Below, one piece after another: positions 55,540 through 64,000 of a stretch of 64,000 nucleotides of DNA; the first letter of the stretch is position 1; every line of letters starts with the position of its first letter. The DNA is from Collybia mongolica (taxonomy: Eukaryota; Basidiomycota; Agaricomycetes; Agaricales; Clitocybaceae): NCBI GenBank assembly GCA_013420905.1, contig JAAXNY010000001.1:6944001-7008000 (forward strand), given 5' to 3'. The position numbers were made by a program, and so were the translations under genes. Under the pieces are notes generated by a model, which was not told where the DNA came from, searched no databases, and was given only the letters and a program-made list of their open reading frames with translations.

Positions 55540-58500
55540 CTATGTATGTACTGAAGATAAGGAATGACATCGATCAATAATTGACCACTTTCCACAATCC
55601 ATAATGTGACCAATCACACATTCCACCTGGTTGAGATCAACACATTCTATAGATCCTAGGTCTTTGTAATAGTTCAAGGAACAATAATCAGTTGCTGCTT
55701 CTGATATCTTGACCTGCCTGATAACTGCATAAATGAATGATTCTGCCTCAATCCCCTCTCTTGGGGATGCTGGGATATCAACAATGAGAAAATGATGGAG
55801 TTGCCCAAAAAACTCTTGCAGCTCAAACTTGGATCTTTGGGACCTGCGATGTGCAAATTTATCAACCTCGAGTTGATACTGGGGTTTGTATGAGTCAGAG
55901 TATGTCAAAAAAATCAGAAATGCATAATATACCTTGAAAAATGACATATCACAGCTGTCAGACCTAAGTGGAAGAAGCTCGCGGGCATGCATAGTATCAC
56001 CGCCCTCCAGGTGGTATACTCGGCCATATTGATGGAATTGTGTCACTTGTGGTATAAGCCGTCAAATCACTGATGGGGATTTCTTGAGGCAGGTAGCCAA
56101 TGTCGCTGTGAGCACCATCCATAGGGAATGAGAGAGGCTTGCTGCAGGTCCTTTTGGTGGGGTGAGGACATGTAATGGATCTTAACTATAATTATTGAAG
56201 GACTGCATAGTATGATAAACAATGTACATTCATCTAATTTGAAATCCTGATCATGGGACTTTGCAGGTAAGACCTGAAGTTTGCCTTGTAAATTGTAGAG
56301 AAGAGTTATGTGTGCCAACTGGGCACATGAGGTGATATAGTTATTGATGCTTGCATAAGGAAACCGTCAGCTCTTGACATGGTGGAGGATATCACCACAG
56401 TAGCGCTCCATTGGAAATGCCCAATAGGCCCAGACCGGACCCATGGCCCTGACAGTTGGTGCGATATGGAGTAGTGCGTGAATTGTGAGGGGGCAAGTCG
56501 ATACATGCAGTGGGTCATATTTATAATATAGGCTGTTAATATATATATCAGAAAATGACCTCTGGGTTGCGAGAAGTGCTTACCGCTCATACACCTCGAC
56601 CCAATCCTGAAACCCCCTTTCAAGCTCATCTATTTGATTTTGTGTAATTTCAAATTGGAGGCAAATTGTTAACAGTCTAACTAGTTTAATAAAGTGCTTA
56701 TAGTATTGGGGATGTACAAATTGGCCTTTAAGGAGAGTTGGCGCGATGTGAAATGTCCAGACTGAATATGTTTCTGCAATCATATTAGACCTCTCTGATG
56801 CAATATTAGGAACCCTAGACCCAAACGCCGCCGGAGTAGTACTCCCCGCATCTGCAGTGGCTTCTCCAATAGCCTCCCATATGGTTGAGGATAATACATA
56901 GCCTTTGTCATTGTGGGGAAGATCTTTGAATTTTCTAGTCCAAAGCTGAATTAAGTTTGGGATGAGATTAGACCATATAAGATGCATGAAATCATAAGGG
57001 AATGAGGTAGGAAAAGATAGTGAACTCAGTGTACTGAGGAGTGGAATACCCTTGATGCCATATTTAGTTGCAAGGCATTTGGACTCTGCATCGGTTACAG
57101 CAAACTGGACTTTTTTTGCTTGTTCAATGAATGACGAATGAGTTTGTAGTAGAAGTTCTGATGTGTTGTATTGTTCTTGTGGCTGTGGAAAGCTATCATG
57201 GCACAGCAGAACATAATGGGTTGTCACTCGCGAGGATGGGGCGTGGATGCCTTTGATGGTGCACATTCTGCAAGGATAGATGGCGTTGTGACCCTTCATT
57301 CACATGACCATGGAAACTGCAGGTATATCACCAAAGACAACAATTAGAAATGCTCGGAGAAGGAATATGGATTCAGTCAGAGCATCGAAGGCAGAAACAC
57401 CAATTTCAAGCTGTAGTAATTCTTGAACTACAGGCCACAAGAAGGAATCCATATCATAGGGTTTCTTCGGCCCGGGAATTGACCCAAGTGGAATGATGTT
57501 TGCCTTGAGCATTCGCTCTTCAGGAGGAAGGTTGTAGTTAAATAGAATTAATGGCCAGGCAGTTTTGTTACAGCGCTTGAAAGGACCAAAACCGTCTGTA
57601 GATAATCCCAGTGCTACGTTGCGGGGATCTGAGAAGAACCATATAGGGAGTTCTTCATTGCCAATTGTAATATAAGTCTCCTGGAGTAATTGATAATGTG
57701 TACCATCAAAAATATCAGTCATTTTTGTTGGGATATGTTTGTGCTTAGACTGATATTGCATCTTCCTGGCTTGAGCATGGCTTGAGACCATGGCGCGGAG
57801 TCGGGGAATGATAGGGAGATATTCATAATAGGAGAGGGGTGTTTTTCCATCAGCTTTGTAGTGATCCTTATTGCATTTGGGGCACTGTATAAGGGTTTCA
57901 TATGGCCCAGTGTAACACACACATGAGGAGGTGCAACAGTCATAATGTACTGGCTGAAAACCAGAAAGAAACTGGATTCATTTCTCTGTGTTCTTCAAAC
58001 TGTTGGCTGACAGCTCAGGAAGAAGATAACAAATTTTGTTGTAAGCTTTATGAGTGAGGCCTTCTTCAATTTTGATGGTATAGAGATGGAGGATTTTTAA
58101 GTCACTCTCGTCTAATACTTCCTCTATGAGGATATGGATCAGAGAGTGTTTTGAAGGACCCAAGTGGACACACCTAACCGCGAGGCTTCCTTCAAAAACC
58201 CCTTGCCAAGAAGATCCCACACCAAGATACCCTCTAACCCAGGCTCTGCGCTTGGCATTTCATTATCATTACCGTCTTCCTCAAGATACTCATTGCTGTT
58301 GATAGAACCCTCACTGTCTGTGTCATCATTAGTATTCATATTCCACTTGTTTCCCTCATCCTCATCCTCCTCACTGCTCTCGTCACCTTCCCCAGGGATG
58401 AACTGTCAAGTAGGATCAGGCCCCCATCTTTCCTTGCCAATTTTGTCAAGATATGCCACAATACGATGAGAGCGGCATGGATTGGATAACCCATAATGGT

Positions 58501-58933
58501 CTTCATGGTGCGGCACGGCTGACGGTGGTGATAATTCATGAGAGTGAACATTTGATGGTCCTGCCTCGTTATCCATTGGATAGTCAATGGGGACTAATTG
58601 CGATTGGGGGTCCTCAACGTGCATGTTCTCCTCCCAGTCAGCATGAGCATGACTCTGGGATTGTTGATTGGTGGGTGGGCAGAATCCAGAGTTCGGTAAC
58701 CTTTGTCGGGCAGGTGTAGCATGTCCTATAATTTGTTGCTTCATGGTGCGGCCTGAAGACTTCTTTTGAGGGGCTTTACTCTTAGCCATTGAACTTGTTA
58801 CCAGGGGATTGTTTTGCTCCAGAACTGCTGCAGTGAGATTCGAGCGCCCTTTGCCAAATAGGTGCTGTGCTTCAGTCTTACAGTGAAGTCTCTCACTGCA
58901 GCCACACATGCAAAGGCGTTGTTTATTGCCCAT
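55540..58933 (-). pseudogene. tnp2: Tnp2-type CACTA transposase, in-frame stops
   Basis: From ATG 58,933 (MGNKQRLCMCGCSERL), a Cys-rich start is followed by an acidic linker (DESSEEDEDEGNKW). The helical LKILHLYTIKIEEGLTHKAY comes next, then YDCCTSSCVCYTGPYETLIQCPKC. The catalytic region contains LGLSTDGFGPF, VFGDIPAVSMVM, MKGHNAIYPCRMCTIKG, FPYDFMHLIWSNLIPNLIQL and RVPNIASERS. Beyond an intron at about 56,588 come PVWAYWAFPMERYCGDILHH and a C-terminal part (LNYYKDLGSIECVDLNQVEC). TGA codons at 57,975-57,977, 57,300-57,302 and 56,367-56,369 stand where related proteins usually have Arg. It would bind the element ends and catalyse excision. Confidence 0.8.
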
Positions 58934-59706
58934 GGTGTCTAAATGTCTTAAGTATATAAATAGATTAGTGATAGATAATGAGTTGTGAATGGCCAGACGC
59001 ACCAAGGTTAACATTCAGAACCTCACCACACCCCGCTATTGTTGTTTCCGATGTACAACCTGATCCTAATGGGCAGTACCCCACCATTTGATATTGCCCT
59101 CCCCAATGAACACCTTGATGAAGCAGCGGAACGCCGTTGTGCATGCCTGCAACAATGTTCCTAGGTTTCCTACTTCATTTAATTATTAGTCAATGTATTC
59201 CTTTCAATAATGATCATGTTCAAATTGTATTGAAGTTCTTATTATGACTACATATTCTATATACTAACTAATAGAAATTTGTATTGACTTACCAAGGGTC
59301 TATGAGGAGGCATATCAAATAGATGGTGGTGGTTTGGGACAAAGAGCGAAACCATGCGAAAGCAGGCTGGGGCCTTACCTTATTCATTGGAATGTTGAAG
59401 TGTCAGGTATGCCGGCCCAGTTCACATGACCATTCACATGACCCTGATGGCTGGGATACCTGACACTTCAACATTCCGATGAATAAGGTAAGGCCCCAGC
59501 CTGCTTTCGCACGGTTTCACTCTTTGTCCCAAACCACCACCATCTATCTGTTGGAGCCACTGCTCCCTCCTTGTCGACTACTTCATAAGTATGATTCATT
59601 AGTTTATTAGTATATATCAATGTAGTAGTGTATTAAAACAAAAAACCAACACAGATGATAATGATAGTAATAAAGATAGACTAACAAAAAAATCTGTTGC
59701 CCTTAG
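58934..59706. other. Divergent promoter region and 5' part of the KOW gene
   Basis: This lies between the minus-strand tnp2 start and the + strand KOW gene. It holds the 91-bp foldback. The right arm (to about 59,590) resembles 28,690-28,790 of the small CACTA, so it probably includes a 5' exon ending near a GTATG donor at about 59,589. The start codon of the KOW gene could not be fixed. Confidence 0.4.
59320..59546. repeat. Foldback: 91-bp inverted repeat with 45-bp spacer
   Basis: The arms 59,320-59,410 and 59,456-59,546 are inverted copies with three mismatches, all C/T or A/G. The spacer ends CCCAG/CTGGG also pair partly. The right arm appears native, since it resembles the 5' exon region in the small CACTA; the left arm looks like an inverted duplication of it. 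Confidence 0.92.
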
Positions 59707-62334
59707 GAAACCTAAGGACACTGCTGCAGGGATGACAGGCAAGAAGATCCTTAACATAGCATGCGGCTTTGTTGACCTTAAGGCTCAGGTGGATGACAAG
59801 GAGGATAATGAAGGATTTGAGGAAGATCAAGACCTCGGTGCACCCCCCCCCTGCCTTTGTAGTGCTTGGGACCTGCTAACATGCTGACATGCCAGATGAC
59901 TTCAGTGACAGGGACAACACTGTAGAACCCCAAAGCACGGCGGGACCATCTACATCAGTGGTGAGATCTCATGCCCAGGATGGCCAACTAGACGACCTTT
60001 TGGAGGGGATATTGGAACGTTCACATGCCCAACACCCAGCGCACGATTACGGGCCAGGATCAGACATCGAATCGGATGACCTACCCATCAACACCATATG
60101 CGGTCCAGTTGACTCAGATTATCCATTGCTAAGGGTCCGCTGCACTGTGAGTCTTCACCACCGCATTTTGTGATACCTCTTACAGAAATACCTTATTTTC
60201 CACCTCCAGCTGGGGAGGGAGGAGGAGGCCATTATTTACCTCTTCCAGAATGCACTTCCAGTTCACAGGTTGCGATCAGCATTCACCCGAGATGCTATAC
60301 AAGGCTGGTTTTACATTGAGGCTGCCATGAACAGCGAGCTTTCGACACTTCTTTATTCAGCCCCAATGATAATTTGTCCCCATGATGGTCTTTTTGGGAT
60401 TAGGACAGAGGAATGGACACAATTGCTGGATATGGAGACGCATGGAGGGTCTCCATCAATTGGAGACTGGGTCACAGTCAAATGGGGGCTATACAAAGGG
60501 GATGTTGGATATGTTCTGTCTACTGAGAACTGGGGGAAAGCTACCCTCCTTTTAGTTCCCTGTCTCCCCCACTTCCCTCAAAATAAGTCCTCTTCCTCTA
60601 AGAAAAGGAAACGACCTCTTACCCGCATGAACCCTGCCTTATTCGACCTTGGGACAGAGGTCAACACCATGGCGAATTATCCCAATGTGCGCATTGAATA
60701 TAGAGAAGATGGAATGGCCTCTGTCTTCAATCGCATATTTGACCACTCCCTTGAATGTCGAACTTATCATTTCCACTCAATTTCTGTCCCCATTGACACC
60801 AAGCCACTCTTAATGCCAAGTGATATACTTGACAAATTCTTAAGATCCCCCCACCCCCATATTGCAACAGCACAATTCCCTTGCCCCGCAGAATGGAAAT
60901 TCTTTGAAGGTGAAGAAGTGGTGATCAAGTTGTCAAGAAACAATGGGATTATCAAAGCTATAGGAACTTGCTCTGTGGAAATAGATCTTATGAATGGGGA
61001 GGGTCAAAAGATGTTCCGGTGGTCTAATGTGTGGAAGTATATAGCTCCGGGCCACTTTGTTGAAGTGCAGAGCAGCCCTCTGCGAGGGGAACAGGGATGG
61101 GTGGTAGGGGTTGGAGAACAAATGGTCTCTATTACCAAACGGCTGGAACAAGAGGTACATGAGGATTTTGTCCTTCACAATGCACTAAAGGTAACTAAAC
61201 AGTTGATATATTTTCGAGTAACTACTAATTAATGTCCAACAGCCAAACAAAGTCCATAGGAATTGGATCAAAGTTATCAGCCCACCAATTACACTCCATG
61301 AACACGCTCCGGTATCAGATGACAAATTGACAGGCCTTATGAAGCATGACCATATGCCCTGGAAAGGCATGGAAGTCATAGTTCAGAAGAAAGGTCATGC
61401 AATGAGAGGTTACCATGCAGTTGTCCAGGATGTTCAGCAGTTGCAGGAGACTTTGAGTGGCCTCAAAGTAACTGTGCAATTTGTGCACCTCAACCCAGCA
61501 AATCCCTTCACCAAGCAGGTTCTGGACTACAATGATATTGTGGAAGTGCGGTAAGTCATTTCATATCTACTGATAGTCAGCTTGGCCTCATTTTCATTAA
61601 GCTCTCATCGTAAATTATATGACTTCGCCCCCACCAAAAATAAAATATTTACACCCCTTCCCGCTCATTTTATCACAAATCACCCACCAGCGGCCTCACA
61701 GCCTATCCCCGAGCCATCTGGAAGTGGCACTCCAATGCCCGACTTCCACTACCTCACGCCAGCTTGGAATCCATCATCAAGGACTCCACTCACACCGCTC
61801 CCACCCCTCAAGGCTGGGCCAAGTACCTGGATATATTCCCCACTCCCTTCACCACAGCTGCAAGGCCCTGTCCACCCACTATTAGACATGTGGCTGGTTG
61901 GTTGAAAGGTGAAAGTGCTGGTCACTGAAGGGAAATGGAAGAGCAAGGAGGTAGCCGCTTCGGTTGTGGAGATGGATGGAGAGTTATCCATCCGTTCCAC
62001 GCACTATACCACTTCAGAACTCTTGTCACTGGAGCAAGTTACTCTGAAACATCCCAATCCAACACGCAACAATGGCTTGCTTCTCATAATTGAGGGCAAG
62101 CATTGTGGTAAATATGTCCAGCGAATTCACCATCGATATGATGGTGACAATGCATTTGTTCTTTTAGCTGTGATCAACCGGACAGAGGATGGCCATGAGA
62201 GTTTATTGGAGGAGCATTTTGAGCTCAATCCCAACAAACTCTGTGTTGGTATTGAGACTAAGGATGAGAAAGCCCGTGGTGGTGAGCTGATGGCCAGCCT
62301 TTGTGAGGAGGCTCAAAAAACTCGCGCAAAATAA
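59707..62334 (+). pseudogene. Spt5-like NGN-KOW gene of the CACTA element
   Basis: Exons supported are 59707-59837 (KPKDTAAGMTGKKILNIACG), 59896-60146, 60210-61190 and 61243-61550, then a last part to TAA 62,334. In order the protein has an acidic linker (DDLLEGILERSHAQHP), an NGN-like domain (LLRVRCTLGREEEAIIYLFQ), a KOW motif (SIGDWVTVKWGLYKGDVGYV), a second KOW-like block (PWKGMEVIVQKKGHAMRGYH), a Pro-rich linker and a C-terminal KOW-like block (LLLIIEGKHCGKYVQRIHHR). This is the order of Spt5, the transcription elongation factor. A TGA at 61,906-61,908 breaks the last exon, and the junction at 61,551 has either a very short intron or a frame problem. A role in element transcription or host silencing escape is inference. 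Confidence 0.72.
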
Positions 62335-63319
62335 GTAGGGGCACTATTAACATAATCCTTCTATAATATATACATTGCTTGATAATTGACATGCCCCCAT
62401 CCTATCCTAAGTATGACTTAATTTCTGTCGTTTATGCTGTCTTCCTTTTTCTATTATCCTACAGCCCAGTTTACTTCCCTGCTGCCTTTTTTGTTGGAAA
62501 TTGAAGTTAAATACTGGGTTTACTAGGCTTCCACCTTCAACGTGTATATGTATTGTAATATCCTTTTCATGATCAATTATACAACTGAAACACAGTTAAG
62601 TGTTGCACATACCTTGTCTTTCACAGATTGAATAATGCTGACTCCCATTTCCCCCTTGCCATCCTCAGAGACTTTCCCGGAATTCTTGACATGATTATTA
62701 TCACCTGCATCCAATGTTCAGCCTTAGCACCACTCGTCAAATTGATCTATACCTATTTCTTTGGTTGTACTGGCCCCCCTACTGGAGACGTTGGAACAAT
62801 ATGGAACCCACCCGACGTATTCCGGTAGCCCAAGTTGATTTTCTGGACCAATGGATTGTTCGCAGTCAGAGTCTGTTTCAGGCTCTGTCACACTTTCTAT
62901 GGTGTTGTGGCCATCCTCGTCAATGCACGGACTCGCAACACCACTGTGAAGTATTGAGGAACGAGACATGGTAGGCATGAGGTATGCGTTTAGTATAATG
63001 AGCTATAATTTTACTAACTCAAATAACACTATATGTGATTTCACTACTCTATGGGTGTCTTTTCCGACACTTGTTCAGAGATCCGTGGAGCCGTGATAGC
63101 AAAACCCTCTGCCCCAATATCCGACATTAGAACTCATCAAGAGACAATTAAGTGAATTGGAGTCAGAATTCCTCATTCCAACCCTTGCACTAGTGTCAAG
63201 ATTTTGTGTTTTCCACTTCCACGTCAATAGTGCCTAACCATGGAGCATATCCATGGTCGAATTCTTAAGGATGCAAGACATCTCTCCTCTCCCTCAACAA
63301 CTCAATCCTCACAATTCTC
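62335..63319. other. Spacer between the KOW gene and the third CACTA gene
   Basis: No gene can be assigned. A minus-strand frame of 84 codons (62,978-62,724, MPTMSRSSILHSGVASPC, acidic) could be an exon of an unknown gene but has no support. Confidence 0.4.
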
Positions 63320-64000
63320 ATGGCTAAATCCTCAGCATCGAAAGTCAATAAGCGTGGTGGAAAGGTCAAGTCGGGGTCAACTCCTGCCAAAAATAAAGTA
63401 TTAGGTAGTTGCTGCTTCCTCTAGTAGGATGATCTCACTAATTGTATTACACCTGAAGCGGCACAGACCATGACCCTACAAGCTAAGCTGAAGAAACTAC
63501 AAGGTACCTACATCCGATTTATTTCTTCTTCAATGTGCGCTCAACTTCATCAATACCATCAGCCAAGAACAACGCCCTGCGCAAATCTGCCGCTGCAAAA
63601 GAGATAACATCAGACTTGATACCACAGCCAGCGCGCAGCTCTAGCAGAAAGAAATTTAACTTACAGTTTGCAATGTGTTTAGAAGATGACCAGGATTTAT
63701 ATACATCAATTCGTGTAAGTTTCATTTTTATTCACAGAATCTATCTGATTATCTATAGCATTCTGTTTGTGAATTGACTGCCATGGCAGGGATTGATTAC
63801 ACCCTTTCATGGCACCAACAACCCAAACCAATAATAGCCCAAATAATTGCTGTAGTAAGTCTCCTGTTATTTACCCTCCCTTTGACTAACAAAGTTGTCA
63901 GGCTCGAAAGTGCCATGAGTACCTAAACCAATTTGCCCATAGCTGGCCCGTCGAGGAATTTATAAAATACAACCTCAAAAACAGGCGCGCCTATGCTTGT
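63320..64000 (+). CDS. Third CACTA gene, 5 exons seen, cut by window end
   Basis: Exons are 63320-63404, 63459-63503, 63563-63714, 63759-63854 and 63902-64000+, all phases matching. The product reads MAKSSASKVNKRGGKVKSGS, then a helical LQAKLKKLQ, a basic linker, NLQFAMCLEDDQDLYTSIRH, a middle part, and ARKCHEYLNQFAHSWPVEEF. I know this layout (DLYxxIR... ARxxHxYLxxFxxxWPxxxx, KNRRxxAY) from many short, uncharacterised proteins beside Agaricomycete transposons. Function unknown; the basic N-terminus suggests nucleic-acid binding. A fragment of the same gene lies at 29,200-29,340 in the small CACTA. Confidence 0.6.

Larger units (their letters stand above)
54514..64000. mobile_element. Large CACTA (Tnp2) transposon, right end outside window
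   Basis: It starts CACTGTGCACCTGG and closely matches the first 150 bases of the small CACTA at 27,314. It carries subterminal tandem repeats, a Tnp2 gene on the minus strand, and an NGN-KOW gene and a third gene on the + strand. The small element keeps pieces of the last two genes in the same order before its right end, which supports one transposon. The right terminus is not reached by 64,000. The genes carry stops, so this copy is probably inactive. Confidence 0.75.

Noticed and set aside
62724..62978. Minus-strand 84-codon gene in the CACTA element
   Set aside because: It starts with ATG but has no homologous fragment in the small CACTA, no splice partner and no domain.

Overview
The window comes from a filamentous basidiomycete, most likely an Agaricomycete. 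The genes are cut by many 45-65 nt introns with GT...AG ends. The repeats are of mushroom-type families: Ty3-like LTR elements with large LTRs, an EN-RT-RNase H LINE, CACTA/Tnp2 transposons with an Spt5-like partner gene, and hAT relics. No species can be named from sequence alone. About 80% of the window is transposable elements nested in each other. A single island of four ordinary host genes (37.6-46.0 kb, all on the minus strand) sits in the middle.

Left part (1-25,946). A minus-strand LINE (LINE-1) is split by two LTR retrotransposons. Element 1 (1-7,927, + strand, 5' part outside the window) has the protease end, a pol broken by one frameshift, a spliced antisense gene, a polypurine tract (PPT) and a 1,003 bp 3' LTR. 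Element 2 (10,892-25,113, - strand) is complete. It has 1,216 bp LTRs that differ at five sites I could find, a 4-bp CCGG target duplication, PBS and PPT, intact gag, protease and pol linked by two -1 frameshift heptamers, and two intact multi-exon antisense genes between pol and the 3' LTR. One antisense gene in each element carries a six-cysteine zinc-cluster motif with the same spacing.

Middle-left (25,947-37,455). This is an old, CpG-poor repeat graveyard. It holds a decayed LTR of the element 2 family, interrupted by a non-autonomous CACTA element (27,314-30,038, itself holding a SINE-like tRNA-box sequence) and a hAT derivative (30,316-30,969). After that come a relic of the antisense gene, a 5'-truncated LINE tail with perfect target duplications, and decayed fragments.

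Host island (37,593-45,845). The genes are an MFS sugar/quinate-type transporter, a SUR7/PalI-type four-span membrane protein, a Whi5/Nrm1-like G1/S repressor, and RAI1 (the decapping/quality-control nuclease partner of Rat1). All four look intact.

Right part (46,318-64,000). LINE-2 (46,333-53,884) is full length, with a poly(A) tail and 15-bp target duplications. It landed in the terminal repeat of a CACTA element and carries a solo LTR of the element 2 family (50,348-51,565, TSD CCGT). From 54,514 to beyond the window runs a large CACTA transposon with tandem subterminal repeats, a Tnp2 transposase pseudogene, a 91-bp foldback, an NGN-KOW (Spt5-like) gene and a third transposon gene cut by the window end. 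Most premature stops in these elements fit CGA to TGA changes, and the LTR differences of element 2 all fall at CpG, which suggests cytosine methylation of repeats.

The most unusual signals are (i) an array of short perfect hairpins with an invariant (A/G)CUUG loop and unrelated stems in the R/U5 leader of the element 2 family, with compensatory changes in an old copy; (ii) spliced antisense zinc-cluster genes carried by two different Ty3-type elements; and (iii) successive -1 frameshift heptamers at gag/PR and PR/pol.
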